Shown here piece after piece: positions 46,801-54,891 of a stretch of DNA of 64,000 nucleotides. Within the stretch, counting starts at the first letter, position 1. Each line of letters begins with the position of its first letter. Both the position numbers and the translations under genes were made by a program. The DNA comes from Actinacidiphila epipremni. GTDB lineage: Bacteria > Actinomycetota > Actinomycetes > Streptomycetales > Streptomycetaceae. The notes beneath the pieces were generated by a model. The model was not told the origin of the DNA. It did no database searches and was given only the letters and a program-made list of their open reading frames with translations. The stretch covers positions 1-64,000 of the forward strand of contig NZ_JAATEJ010000016.1 in assembly GCF_012034175.1 (NCBI RefSeq), in the 5' to 3' direction.

Positions 46801-48253
46801 CGTCGCCGCCGGGCAGGTGGTTGAGGCCGAAGTAGTAGACGTTGCCGCTGCTGGTGCTGACCTTGACGTACTCGCCGGTGGGCGTGCCGTTGGTCGCGCC
46901 GGTCAGGAACTCGACCTTGGAGCCGTCGTCGTCCTGGAGCCGCCAGAGCGCGGGGTTCTTGTCGTCGTGGACGAGCCGGCCCGACTGGCCGTCGAGGGAG
47001 AGGGTGACGCTGTCGCCGCCCCAGCACATGTCGCTGGAGTGGGCGATGCCGTCGTCGTCGCAGCCCTTGAAGGAGCGTTCGACGTAGCCGGGCGAGTAGT
47101 CCCAGCCGTCGCCGATCCAGGAGGACTGGGAGTTGGTGGCGGAGGTCAGGCCGTCCACCGAGGAGGAGTCGTAGGTCAGCGCCACGGCGGGGGTGTCGCC
47201 GCCGGGGGCGGGCGGCAGCTGGAGGGGGTAGCTGTAGCCGAAGCCGCCGTTGGCGGAGCCGGCCGTCCAGGCGGCGCTGGGGTTGAGGCTGGTGGCGGCG
47301 TAGTTGCCGGCGCCGCCCGCGGGGGTGGTGTCGGCGGCGACGACCAGGCCGTCGGCGGCGGTCGCGGCGCTCGTGGCCGCGGTGGTGGTGGTCGCGGGGA
47401 GGGCGATGTCGGCGGTGAGCCGGTGGGTGGCCGGGTCGTAGCGCGAGGGCAGCGGGGTGGCGGCGGCGCAGCCGGGGGCCTGCGGGGTCGTCAGGGCGCA
47501 GGGGGGAAGGGCGAGCAGCCGGGAGCGGGCGGCTGCGTCACCGCCGTAGGCTGCGTCGAGGGCGCTCACGTCGAGGCCGACCTCGACCGCTCCGGCGGCT
47601 CCGGCGGTGGCGCGGGACAGCGCGACGACGGGGCCGTGGTAGCCGGTCGCGGCGGCGGTCGCGGCCGGGACGGCGTCCACGGTCAGCGCGGTGCCGGCGG
47701 CGGCCGGGGCGGCCCTGACGGCTGCGGGGGCTGGGGTGGCCGGGGCGGCGGTGGCTCCCTGCGGGCCGGCTGCGCCGGTCGCGGCGCTGCCTCGCGCCGC
47801 CGTTCCCGTGGCCGCCGTTCCCGTGGCCGCCGGCGTCCCCGTGCCGGGGCGGACGGTCGTGGTGGGCGCGGCGGTGGGCCGTACCCATACGCCGAGCTTG
47901 CCGGCGCGGGCGGGCTGCGGCCGGGTCGTGCCGGTGGCGGCGGGCATGTCGAGGGTGGCGGTGCCGGTCGCCGTGGCGGCGGCGGTCGCCGCCGGTCCGG
48001 CCCACTCCGGCGGCACCGGGCGGTCCGGCGCGGTGGGGGTGGGAGCCGCGAGCGGTGTGCCGGGGACCGAGGGGGTCCTGGGCAGCGGTGTGCCGGGTGG
48101 CGACCAGACCTTGTGCGGGTCGGCGGGTTGCCCCGTCGCCTCCGCGGTGACCGGACCGAGCAGTGCCGCGACGGTGGCGAGCACCGTCAGCACGTCCGTC
48201 ATCCATGAGCGGCGTCCGGCCCTGCCGGGCCGAGCCCGTCCCCAAGAACCCAC
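40850..48253 (-). CDS. Secreted RHS/YD-repeat polymorphic toxin with Hint and nuclease-like C-terminus
   Basis: A 2,467-residue protein. A basic, signal-peptide-like N-terminus (SWMTDVLTVLATVAALLG) is followed by a long Thr/Ala/Pro-rich region, an SpvB/TcaC-like beta-rich part (LNPSAAWTAGSANGGFGYSYP onward) and many YD repeats (YDxxGR) forming the RHS shell. After these come the RHS core (FVGGTADPVTGLTNLGAREYQPATGRFLNPDP, about 42310-42480), a Hint-type domain (about 41200-41655, SFPGDTPVLL to VLVHN) and a 120-residue tip. The tip has GDFLVID and VVELK, fitting the D...ExK pattern of restriction-endonuclease-fold toxins. Such proteins release the tip as a toxin in competition. The GTG at 48253 has GAGGGGG six bases upstream. 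Codon use resembles the neighbours. Confidence 0.88.
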   Translation of the reverse strand: MGSWGRARPGRAGRRSWMTDVLTVLATVAALLGPVTAEATGQPADPHKVWSPPGTPLPRTPSVPGTPLAAPTPTAPDRPVPPEWAGPAATAAATATGTATLDMPAATGTTRPQPARAGKLGVWVRPTAAPTTTVRPGTGTPAATGTAATGTAARGSAATGAAGPQGATAAPATPAPAAVRAAPAAAGTALTVDAVPAATAAATGYHGPVVALSRATAGAAGAVEVGLDVSALDAAYGGDAAARSRLLALPPCALTTPQAPGCAAATPLPSRYDPATHRLTADIALPATTTTAATSAATAADGLVVAADTTPAGGAGNYAATSLNPSAAWTAGSANGGFGYSYPLQLPPAPGGDTPAVALTYDSSSVDGLTSATNSQSSWIGDGWDYSPGYVERSFKGCDDDGIAHSSDMCWGGDSVTLSLDGQSGRLVHDDKNPALWRLQDDDGSKVEFLTGATNGTPTGEYVKVSTSSGNVYYFGLNHLPGGDGTDPATDSAWTEPVYSPKSTDPCHDAAKGDASWCQTAWRFNLDYAVDAHGNLTTYTYRPETNYYERGAGQNNGTGTLTPYIRGGALTGIAYGVRLPDEVAAKGTLKAPARVVFTPAAEGRCSTDGGYTCAGATLGKDNSSHWPDVPYDQNCDKGATACKNYGESFWSNLRLKTITTQWLSGGTYKDIDSYDLTQHFPDPQDGAKPGMWLDSIVRTGHDGADLPLPPVTFTPVELPNRVDGTDLVPAPAIFNRPRIQRITTETGEQFQVDYRLPACSRLQKTMPASAATDTMACYNVKWYPPGSQYGADPVSDWFNRYQVDSVSENDPVGHTPSVTTSYAYGPAAWHYDDSELADPKTRTWDDFRGFASVTAVVGDGEDGPRSQTVTHYLQGMDGDDNGAGGHRTVTVKDSLGDTITDSDWLSGQVYETDTYDKAGGTVVAYDVSTSTASDPTATHVRGSSLPALTARYLGVRTVATARARKKNGAWQTVTTTTTNDPGHANRTLTSDQVADGLPEQCTRASYATGPSPLVTGLSDETLVVSGASACTAEPTAANTVSDKRTLFDNKPFGQAGATGNATALQVLDHYDTAGNPVYATTGTSGYDAYGRTVSATDPNATDAAHPAGATTTTSYDSAHPGELTSTVTVLSPAPGSTTPWKSVTTLDPARDLSLTSSDINAKVTTAAYDPLGRLTKVWNAGRTTAQNPSTVYVYAVNGTKGPSSVTTRTLTSDTPVYTTSVSVFDGFGRQIQQQATPGISAYHGRVLTTTLYDSQGRIRETQAPRYDDTAPPGTVPSLADEAHVPGSTSTDYDGLGRPVASVFSAYAVQQWKTTTAYPGIDETDVTPPKGGTPTTTITDALGRTSQLWQYRTPTATGTATDADVTTYTYHPDGSPAGQTDATTKNTWTHTLDLRGRETAATDPDTGRTTTAYDADGHVTSVTDARGVTLSYDYDLIGRQTAEYATTPPATAKKQIGAWTYDGIDGAKGQPVAATRYDGGDPAKAYTSTVTGYDSAYRPTGTTVSLPASEGALAGPFTTTTTYNQLTGALASTRTDARGNLPAETVSYSYDPDGALLGFGSSAAVYDLSSDYDAFGRPVRTTVNPWGTEIVATDTYDQSTGNLLSTYLDKQTSGTGAVQQTTYTRNAAGQTTAIRNIADNTPAQTDLQCFGYDHLGRLTTAWTDTGGLTTAPQPSVPGIGGCTDTTPTSGAAAGRTTVGGPAPYWTSYGYDATGNRTQLVRHDTTGDTAKDVTTSQVFAPAGQQNTPTTAADTGGGTGGPHALLTTTSTGPGNPGPTSYQYDALGDTTAVSGTTGTSTLTWDAEDELATVTTAGTTGTTSYVYDAAGNQLLRRNPGRTTLDLGSDELTLDTATGAVTDVRTYELPDGLSAVRQAPGTAGLTWQLSDDHGTATLALDAGTLTETRRPTDPFGNPRGTQPTTWAGDHGFVGGTADPVTGLTNLGAREYQPATGRFLNPDPLLDTGRPQQWNGYAYADDDPVGLSDPGGTDPAGTQNTCLYDQSECGPHPGGGKDTPPRCDGFLMCGGGGSSSSGGSGGSGGGHHKGKPKRVGGFTVGTAQDGQPTLDGIRVPTVTELYRMDPYAPDRSYSQQLQDWAHGKCDNSTDVPGVTAFCKDAHAAGLLGDDSGIKLTWADLDPIGVIDTYNCVRHGKSCGSAAVDVGMDLLFQSESKDAAKIAERAAAKAAEDVAEGDGAKALEEFLKCASNSFPGDTPVLLASGTTEPIDDLAVGDTVLATDPLTGTTAPHQVTRVIKTLTDTDFTDLTISTPAGPTVLTSTRHHPYWDVTRNRWADAADIRPGDRLRTADGRTAQVTGVRDYTGHIVTYNLTVDALHTYYVVAGGTPVLVHNNSCGNPVRIRAGQQAAGGSYKLSKAELKFVGDLMARKPNLQVFRTDGKASMGDFLVIDRSDPRSAVGWVVELKTSHGGFPGEQFRNAGSLRSLYGLSQLRTVAGTPSEVLESLSVGRGSWN

Positions 48254-48310
48254 GAGAACCCCCTCGCAAGCGACGGCCGCCGGGGAAGTCCTCGGCGGCC
48301 ACAGTTGAGA

Positions 48311-48372
48311 GGGACGGTATAGTACGAAGCTCATATGTTTTTGAGCAGGAAAATATCTTGCCCATATTTTTA
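48311..48372. promoter_or_regulatory. AT-rich divergent promoter region of the toxin and LamG genes
   Basis: A strikingly AT-rich 60-base stretch in very GC-rich surroundings. Rightward, TTGAGC (48341-48346), 17 bases, then ATATTT (48364-48369) could be a promoter. Leftward, TGCTCA, 17 bases, TACTAT is weaker. A perfect dyad AAAATAT-N7-ATATTTT (48350-48370) overlaps the rightward -10. Such stretches attract Lsr2-type silencers in actinomycetes. Confidence 0.55.
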
Positions 48373-48444
48373 CTCAGCCCGGGCGAGCGGTCACCTATTG
48401 TGCGCTCAACCGCGCCACAAGGCGCCACAAGGGGAGGGGACCCC

Positions 48445-51400
48445 ATGGGGGGTATGAGACGGCCCGCTCGCGGGAAGCGCCGGGCGGACACGCCCGGCAG
48501 GCGGTCGGCGGGTGTCCTGCTGGCCCTCGCGCTGATGCTCGCGGGCGGGGCGGCGACCGGGCTCGCCGGCCCCGCCGCCGCCGACGCCGGGTCCGGCGGC
48601 GACGGCCATGTGACCGCGCTGCCACCGGACGCCACACCGCAGGACCGGGCCGTCGCGCAGGCCCGGGAGACCGGGCAGCCGGTCGTGGTCGACGCGCTCA
48701 CCACGCCGTACGCGCAGACCACCGCCAACCCGGACGGCACGCTCACCCAGCAGAGCACCCCCGCGCCCACCCGGGTGCGGCAGAACGGGACGTGGGTGCC
48801 GGTCGACAGCACCCTGAAGGTGAACGCCGACGGCACCCTGTCGGCGAAGGCGCCGCTCAACGCGCTGACCCTGTCCGGCGGCGGCACCGCCCCGCTGGCC
48901 ACGCTCACCGGCGAGGACGGCAGCACGCTGGCGATCGGCATGCCCTTCGCGCTGCCCGCCCCCACCGTCCACGGCGACACGGCGGTCTACGCCGACGTGC
49001 TGCCGGACGTGGACCTGGACGTCACCGCGACCGACGTCGGCGGCATCCGCGAGGTGCTGGTCGTCAAATCCGCCGCCGCCGCGGCCGATCCGGCGCTCGC
49101 CACCCTGCGGCTGTCGACGACCGGCGCGGGCCTGACCATGCAGGCCAACGCCGACGGCGGGCTCCAGGCGGTCGACAGCGCCGGCGCCGTCCACTTCGTC
49201 GCCCCCACCCCGACCATGTGGGACTCCAGCACCCCGGACACCGCCGCGGCGGCGGCCGGGCGGCCGGACGCGCTCGCCCCGCAGGCCGCCGCGGGCGCCG
49301 ACCCCAGCACCGCCGACGGCCCCGGCACCGGCGCGCAGACCGCCCCGCTCCAGGTCAGCGCCACCGGCGACGCGGTCACCCTCACCCCGCCCGCCGGCCT
49401 GCTGCACGGCGCCGGCACCCACTACCCGGTCTACATCGACCCGTCCTACCTGCCGTGGAAGGCCGGCGCGCCCACCTGGACGTGGGTCCAGTCCGCCTAC
49501 CCCACCGCCGACAACTTCGGGCAGTACGGCACCTCCCACAGCTCCCAGCCGGGCCTGGGCCTGTGCGGCACCTACCCCGACGGCGGCAGCTGCGTCCCCT
49601 CCGACAAGGAGCGCACGTACTACCAGTTCAACACCTCGGCCCTGCACTCCGCGCAGGACGTCATCGGCAGCGCCACCCTGACGGTCACCCAGACGTACTC
49701 CGCCGACTGGAGCTGCACCAACAAGTACGCGGTACGCGCCTATGCCTCGACCACCGCGATCGGGCACGGCACGAACTGGAACAACCAGCCCGGCGGCGGG
49801 CTCGTCGGCAGCGTCAGCGTCGGCGGCACCGGCTCGGCCGACTGCGGCAACGTCTCCTTCAGCTACAACGCGACCTGCGCCGTCCGGCACGCCATGGGCG
49901 ACAGCGACAGCAGCTGCCCGGCGATGAGCGCCAGCTCCAGCGTCCTGACCTTCGGGCTCTACGGCGACGAGTCCGACGCCAACGGCCTCAAGCGGCTGTC
50001 CAACAAGGCCACCCTCAGCGTCACCTACGACGCCACGCCGAACGCGCCGAAGAACTTCACCGCCTCCCCCACCCCGCGCTACGCCTCCGCCGGCACCACC
50101 CAGCCGTGCGAGGCGACCGCCAACTCCACCACCTCCGCCTTCCTCGACAACCCCGGCGCCGGCGGCCTCCAGCTCAAGGCCACCGTCTCCAGTCCGACCA
50201 GCCCCGCCCAGCCGGTGCGCGGCTACTTCGACCTGTGGGACACCGCCGGGACGGTGCTGACCGGCTACACCGGCTACTACTCCTCCGGCAGCCAGGCCGT
50301 CTTCACCGTGCCCACCGCCAAGCTCCAGGACGGCGGCTCCTACGGCTGGGACGTCTCCGCCAACGACGGCATCCTCACCTCGGCCGCGGCGCCCGGCACC
50401 CACTGCCACTTCCGCGTCGACCTGACCCCGCCCACGGTCACCGTGCCCGAGGCACCCGACCAGCTGCCGGCCGGCTCGCTCGGCGCGACCTTCCCGCCGT
50501 CCGGCAACGGCCAGGTCACCGGCGTCTTCGCCGGGGGCGGCGGCTGGGTGCCCTTCACCGCGACCGACCCGGCGCCGCACGGCACGCCCTCGGGCCTGGC
50601 CTGCATGCACTGGAGCTTCGACCCGACGCTGTCGGACGCCGCCTGGCAGTGCGGCGCCAAGCTGCCCTCGCAGGCGAACGGGCTGGCCGTCTTCCCCACG
50701 CACTGGGGCACCAACGTCGTCTACGTCCAGGCCGAGGACAACGCGGGCAACTACTCCACCGTCGTGCCGTACGCCTTCTACGTGCCGTGGAACCCGCACG
50801 GCCCGACGCCGGTCTTCGGCGACACCACCGGTGACGGCTCCCCCGACGTGCTCGTCCCCGGCGGCGACGGCAACCTCTACGCGCACTCCGTGCCCGGCAA
50901 CACCCAGGCCGCGAGCCCCGCGGTGAGCCTGGCCGCCAAGGCCGCCGACTCCCCGGCCGGCGACGCGTGGAAGGGCTACCAGGTCACCCACCGCGGCAGC
51001 ATGCGCAGCGGCCTGAACGTCGACGACCTGATCGTGCACAAGACGGGGTCGCCGTCGATGGTCTTCTACTACAACCCCGGCAACACCGGCACCGACGGCC
51101 GCTTCGACAAGAAGCAGGAGATCGCCAAGCCGCCCTGCCCGTCCTGCACGGACTACGCGGCCGACTGGTCGACCACCCTCCAGGTCACCGCGCTCGGCGA
51201 CGTGTCCACCACCGCCCTGGACGCCGGGCACTTCGGCCACTACACCGGGCTGCTCACCACCGAGACCACCGGCTCGGGGGACGCCGCGCTGTGGTTCTAC
51301 CCGACCGTCGCCTTCGGGACGCTCGGCGCCCCGGTGAAGGTCGCGGCCACCGGCTGGAAGGCCATGGACCTGATGTCGCCCGGCGACACCGCCGGCACCG

Positions 51401-52404
51401 GCAAGCCGGGCCTCTGGGCCCGCAACCGCACCACCGGCGACATCGACAGCTACACCCTGACCACCGGCACGACCTCCACCGACGCCGACGGCGACCCGCT
51501 GGACGAGCCGGCGCCCATCGTCACCGCGGTCAGCGCCGGCACCAAGTTCGGCAACCTGGTCGCCGCCAACGACCCGCTCGTCGGCTCCGACGGCGACCTC
51601 ACCGGCGACGGCATCCCCGACCTGTGGTCGGTCTCCAGCGCCGGCAGCCTCAACATCCGCCCCGGCACCACCGCGACCGGCAGCGCCGGCTCACCGGTCA
51701 CCGGCACCGCCCCGTACTTCACCATCGGCAGCAACGGCACCGCCGCCGACCAGTGGCAGCTGGCCGGCAGCACCGCCGACACCGACACCACCAACCCGGC
51801 CACCGCGTACGGCGCGACGGGCTGGGGCCCGGGCCACACCGGCGCGGCGAACTCGGCGCTGGTCCTGAACGGCACGACAGGCCTGCTCCAGTCCGCGCAC
51901 GCCGCGCTGGACACCAGCAGGAGCTACACCGTCTCGGCGTGGGTGGAGCTGGGCTCGACGGCCGCCACGATCGGCGCGGTGAGCCAGGGCACCGTCAACC
52001 ACCAGGCCTTCTACCTCGGCTACCAGCAGCCCACGCACTCCTGGTACTTCCAGACCACCACCGGTGACGCCACCGACACCACCCTGGTCGCGGCGACCGG
52101 CGGCACCCGGGACGCGACGGGCAAGGAGCAGTCGCCCACCACCGGCGTGTGGACCCTCATCACCGGGGTCTACGACGCCGACACCGACACCCAGACGCTG
52201 TACGTCGACGGGGTCGCCGCCAACAAGGCCGCGGTGAACCCCACCCCGGTCTACAACGCCGGCGGCCGGCTCAACATCGGCGGCAACGCGACGATCGGCA
52301 GCACCACCCCGTACAACCAGTGGAACGGCTCCATCGCCGACGTCCGCGCCTACCCCGTCGCGCTCACGCCCGACGAGGTGCACCACCTCTACACCACGTC
52401 ATGA
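48445..52404 (+). CDS. Large secreted DNRLRE/LamG (concanavalin-like) surface protein
   Basis: A 1,319-residue exported protein. The signal peptide (about 20-46) contains RSAGVLLALALMLAGG, followed by a beta-rich N-terminal region. A DNRLRE-type domain (about 345-530) contains YYQFNTSALHSAQDVIGSATL, an FG-GAP-like stretch follows with PVFGDTTGDGSPDVLVPGGDG, and a C-terminal LamG/jellyroll domain (about 1110-1318) has SYTVSAWVELG and YVDGVAANK. No enzyme motif or membrane anchor is evident, so a binding role at the surface is most likely. In Streptomyces such proteins often neighbour RHS proteins, as here. GGGGAGGGGA lies four bases before the ATG at 48445. Confidence 0.85.
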   Translation: MGGMRRPARGKRRADTPGRRSAGVLLALALMLAGGAATGLAGPAAADAGSGGDGHVTALPPDATPQDRAVAQARETGQPVVVDALTTPYAQTTANPDGTLTQQSTPAPTRVRQNGTWVPVDSTLKVNADGTLSAKAPLNALTLSGGGTAPLATLTGEDGSTLAIGMPFALPAPTVHGDTAVYADVLPDVDLDVTATDVGGIREVLVVKSAAAAADPALATLRLSTTGAGLTMQANADGGLQAVDSAGAVHFVAPTPTMWDSSTPDTAAAAAGRPDALAPQAAAGADPSTADGPGTGAQTAPLQVSATGDAVTLTPPAGLLHGAGTHYPVYIDPSYLPWKAGAPTWTWVQSAYPTADNFGQYGTSHSSQPGLGLCGTYPDGGSCVPSDKERTYYQFNTSALHSAQDVIGSATLTVTQTYSADWSCTNKYAVRAYASTTAIGHGTNWNNQPGGGLVGSVSVGGTGSADCGNVSFSYNATCAVRHAMGDSDSSCPAMSASSSVLTFGLYGDESDANGLKRLSNKATLSVTYDATPNAPKNFTASPTPRYASAGTTQPCEATANSTTSAFLDNPGAGGLQLKATVSSPTSPAQPVRGYFDLWDTAGTVLTGYTGYYSSGSQAVFTVPTAKLQDGGSYGWDVSANDGILTSAAAPGTHCHFRVDLTPPTVTVPEAPDQLPAGSLGATFPPSGNGQVTGVFAGGGGWVPFTATDPAPHGTPSGLACMHWSFDPTLSDAAWQCGAKLPSQANGLAVFPTHWGTNVVYVQAEDNAGNYSTVVPYAFYVPWNPHGPTPVFGDTTGDGSPDVLVPGGDGNLYAHSVPGNTQAASPAVSLAAKAADSPAGDAWKGYQVTHRGSMRSGLNVDDLIVHKTGSPSMVFYYNPGNTGTDGRFDKKQEIAKPPCPSCTDYAADWSTTLQVTALGDVSTTALDAGHFGHYTGLLTTETTGSGDAALWFYPTVAFGTLGAPVKVAATGWKAMDLMSPGDTAGTGKPGLWARNRTTGDIDSYTLTTGTTSTDADGDPLDEPAPIVTAVSAGTKFGNLVAANDPLVGSDGDLTGDGIPDLWSVSSAGSLNIRPGTTATGSAGSPVTGTAPYFTIGSNGTAADQWQLAGSTADTDTTNPATAYGATGWGPGHTGAANSALVLNGTTGLLQSAHAALDTSRSYTVSAWVELGSTAATIGAVSQGTVNHQAFYLGYQQPTHSWYFQTTTGDATDTTLVAATGGTRDATGKEQSPTTGVWTLITGVYDADTDTQTLYVDGVAANKAAVNPTPVYNAGGRLNIGGNATIGSTTPYNQWNGSIADVRAYPVALTPDEVHHLYTTS

Positions 52405-52419
52405 CGTCATGAGCGGCCC

Positions 52420-52453
52420 CGTGCGGCCCGGGTCAGGTCACCCGGGCCGCACG
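52420..52453. terminator. Bidirectional terminator between the LamG and AmaP genes
   Basis: Perfect 13-bp stem (52420-52432 with 52441-52453) and an eight-base loop; the loop contains the AmaP stop codon. Confidence 0.85.
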
Positions 52454-53029
52454 GTGGCGGACCGGGCGCAGCCGGGCCTCGGCGGGCAGGTCGTCCAGGC
52501 CGGCGGAGGTGCGGGCGCGCTCCAGGACGTGGGCGTCCAGCCCGGCGACGACGTCCTCGGGCGTGGCGTGCGGGGCCAGGCCCAGCACCAGGCGCGCCTC
52601 GGGGCTGCCGCGGCGGCCGGTGAGCAGCGCGTTCGCCCACTCGACGCCCTCGTGCTCCTCGGCCTCGGCACGCAGCACGTTCTCCAGCGCGCGACCGCGC
52701 AGCAGCGCGCCCTGGCCGTCGCCGCTGTCGATCCTGATCTGCCGCAGCCGCCGGGTGCGGGCCTGCGCCAGCAGCCACCACAGGCCGATGACGAAGAGCA
52801 CCCCGAGGACGGCGAAGACCACCGGCCACCACCAGCCGTCGGAGCGGTAGCGGGTCCGGTCGTGGCTGCTGAGCAGCACGTCCTTGGGGCCGCGGTAGGG
52901 CCACCAACCGGGCATGGTGAAGTTCCAGTGCCGCGGCAGGTCGAGGCCGGCGAACAGCACCGCGAGCCCCACGACGAGCAGGATCAGGCCGAGCAGCCCC
53001 AGCATGAGCCGGTTGACGGTGGTGCGCAT
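52433..53029 (-). CDS. amaP: AmaP family (alkaline shock membrane anchor) protein
   Basis: A 198-residue protein with two membrane segments (LMLGLLGLILLVVGLAVLFA and WWPVVFAVLGVLFVIGLWWLL) separated by a short extracytoplasmic loop, and a cytoplasmic Asp23-like tail. AmaP anchors Asp23 at the membrane in Staphylococcus. It is the last gene of the five-gene Asp23 operon and starts seven bases after the DUF6286 gene. Confidence 0.88.
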   Translation of the reverse strand: MRTTVNRLMLGLLGLILLVVGLAVLFAGLDLPRHWNFTMPGWWPYRGPKDVLLSSHDRTRYRSDGWWWPVVFAVLGVLFVIGLWWLLAQARTRRLRQIRIDSGDGQGALLRGRALENVLRAEAEEHEGVEWANALLTGRRGSPEARLVLGLAPHATPEDVVAGLDAHVLERARTSAGLDDLPAEARLRPVRHRAARVT

Positions 53030-53036
53030 CCTCGCC

Positions 53037-53729
53037 TCACCCCTTCTTTTCCGCGCGCCGCAGGTGGATGCGCAGATGCGGCGACCGGGCCAGGCCCAGC
53101 TGCCGTACGGCCTCGCCGAGCGCGGTCGTCAGGTCGGTGCGCACCTCTTCCAGGTCGCGGAAGTGCGAGGCGGCCCGCGCCGTGATCTTCCGGCGGCCGA
53201 CCTCGACCCGCGCCCAGCGCACCCCGGAGACCTCCATCGCCCGGTCCCGCAGCACCAGTTCGGCCGCCCGCCGGTCCAGGCCCGCGCGTACGCCCGCCGT
53301 GCCGCTGCGCGCCATCGGCAGCACCCCGCGCTCGCCGGGGGTCGCGGCGAGCACCAGCAGCCACAGGCCCAGCGCCGCGGCGACGGCGGCGCCGACGATG
53401 ATCCACACGTTGTCCAGGTGCCGGGTGGCGAGCTCATGGGCGAGGGTGCGGCGCCACTGCATGCCCTGGCGGTCGGCGCGCACCGAGGCGATGTCGTAGA
53501 GGAACAGGCCGGAAAGGCCCAGCCCCACGGCGGCGGCGAGGGCGGCGGGCACCCGGCGCCCGGACCAGAAGCGGCGGACCCTGGGGCCCTCGCCGGCACC
53601 GGGCAGCCCCGAGGTCACCGCGTACGGTTCGAGGTCCCGGCGCTTGGTGATGCTGACCCGGGCGGCCTCCTCCGGCGACTGGTTCGGGTCCTGCGCGCGG
53701 TAGACGTGGCTGCCGCCCTCGTCGGTCAT
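53037..53729 (-). CDS. DUF6286 family membrane protein
   Basis: A 230-residue protein with two membrane segments (VPAALAAAVGLGLSGLFLYDIA and NVWIIVGAAVAAALGLWLLVLAA) and a C-terminal alpha/beta domain (ELVLRDRAMEVSGVRWARVEVG). It is found in Asp23/AmaP operons of actinobacteria; its function is unknown. It overlaps the upstream Asp23 gene as ATGA. Confidence 0.85.
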   Translation of the reverse strand: MTDEGGSHVYRAQDPNQSPEEAARVSITKRRDLEPYAVTSGLPGAGEGPRVRRFWSGRRVPAALAAAVGLGLSGLFLYDIASVRADRQGMQWRRTLAHELATRHLDNVWIIVGAAVAAALGLWLLVLAATPGERGVLPMARSGTAGVRAGLDRRAAELVLRDRAMEVSGVRWARVEVGRRKITARAASHFRDLEEVRTDLTTALGEAVRQLGLARSPHLRIHLRRAEKKG

Positions 53730-54100
53730 TCCACTCTCCCCTCCTGCGCACGGCTCGCCGCCGCGGAGTGCAGCCGCTCCACCTCGACGGCCACCTCGGG
53801 TACATCCATACCCGTCAGCGCCTCGACCCGGCCGGTGACATGGCGGCGCACCGAGCCGCACACCGTCCCGATGTCGGCCGGGTAGCCCAGTTCCAGGGTG
53901 AGCCGCAGCCGCGCGGTGTCCTTGCGGACCGACACCGAGGCGTGCGGGCGGGTGTCGCGCGGGACGAGGTCGGCGCCGGGCGCGTCGGTCAGCACCTCAC
54001 CGGCGGCCTGGGCGGCGATCTTGGCGACCACCCGGTCCGCGATGCGCAGCGCCCCCCGGTCGGCCGGGGGGAGCTGCCCGGGGACGGCCGACGACGCCAT
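53726..54100 (-). CDS. Asp23/Gls24 family envelope stress protein (second copy)
   Basis: A 124-residue Asp23-domain protein with IADRVVAKIAAQAAGEV and VSVRKDTARLRLTLELGYP, ending in a VPEVAVEVERL strand. It overlaps both neighbours (TGATG upstream, ATGA downstream), so it is translated as part of a tight operon. Confidence 0.88.
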   Translation of the reverse strand: MASSAVPGQLPPADRGALRIADRVVAKIAAQAAGEVLTDAPGADLVPRDTRPHASVSVRKDTARLRLTLELGYPADIGTVCGSVRRHVTGRVEALTGMDVPEVAVEVERLHSAAASRAQEGRVE

Positions 54101-54300
54101 CAGCGCCGCCGGTCGCGGTCGCGGTCACGGTCCCGGTTGCGGAAGAAGTCGCCGGGTTCGAGGTCGCCGTCGAAGAACTTGCCCGCCACGAAACCGACCG
54201 CGCCGAGCAGGGCCACCACCAGAAAGGCGCCGAAGCCGCCGAAGTAGCCGGCGAACCCCAGTGCCATCCCGGCCGCGAGGCCGATCACCGCCATGCTCAT
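54100..54300 (-). CDS. Small membrane protein of the Asp23 operon (DUF2273-like)
   Basis: A 66-residue protein with two hydrophobic segments (AVIGLAAGMALGFAGYFGGF and AFLVVALLGAVGFVAG) and a short arginine/aspartate repeat tail (RNRDRDRD-like). Proteins of this size and layout are common partners of Asp23/AmaP. The tail corresponds to a short six-base DNA repeat near 54111-54145. Confidence 0.8.
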   Translation of the reverse strand: MSMAVIGLAAGMALGFAGYFGGFGAFLVVALLGAVGFVAGKFFDGDLEPGDFFRNRDRDRDRDRRR

Positions 54301-54381
54301 CGTCCGCTCCAGGTCCGTTCGGGTGCGTCACGCGCGCGGTCACGCGCGGTGTGTCCGGTCAGGTGCGCGGGCGCCGGGTCC

Positions 54382-54891
54382 CTACTGGACCCGCTGCTCG
54401 CGTTCGTCATCATCGTCTTCGTCGGGCAGCTTCACATCGCCCACGGCCACATTGACCTCGACGACTTCCAGGCCCGTCATCCGCTCGACCGCCGCGACCA
54501 CGTTCTCCCGCACCGCGCGGGCGACCTCGACGATGGAGACGCCGTACTCCACCACGATGTCCAGGTCGAGCGCCGTCTGCACCTCGCCGACCTCGGCCTT
54601 GACGCCGCGGGTGGCCGAGCGGGTGCTGCCGGGGACCCGGTCGCGGACCGCGCCGAACGTCCGGGACAGGCCGGTGCCCATCGCGTGCACGCCCACCACG
54701 TCGCGCGCGGCAAGACCGGCGATCTTCTCCACCACGCCGTCGGCGATGGTGGTACGGCCGCGGCTCGCCGGGTCGCCGAGCGCCTTGCGGGCCGGGCCGC
54801 CGGCGCTGCCCTTGTCCAGCGTCCTGCCGCCTTCGGGGGTGAGCGACGAGCCTTCGGGCTCGGGCCGGTTGTACTGCGCGCTGTCCGTCAT
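54382..54891 (-). CDS. Asp23/Gls24 family envelope stress protein (first copy)
   Basis: A 169-residue protein. A disordered, charged N-terminus (residues 1-45) precedes an Asp23 domain (TIADGVVEKIAGLAARDVVGV, VEYGVSIVEVARAVRENV), and the tail is acidic (DEDDDDERE). It is the first gene of the Asp23-DUF2273-Asp23-DUF6286-AmaP operon, likely connected with cell-envelope stress. It is divergent from an Asp23-like gene. Confidence 0.9.
   Translation of the reverse strand: MTDSAQYNRPEPEGSSLTPEGGRTLDKGSAGGPARKALGDPASRGRTTIADGVVEKIAGLAARDVVGVHAMGTGLSRTFGAVRDRVPGSTRSATRGVKAEVGEVQTALDLDIVVEYGVSIVEVARAVRENVVAAVERMTGLEVVEVNVAVGDVKLPDEDDDDEREQRVQ

Noticed and set aside
44525..48208. 1,227-codon plus-strand frame opposite the RHS gene
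   Set aside because: Valine/glycine-rich shadow of the repeat protein with no domain or ribosome site.
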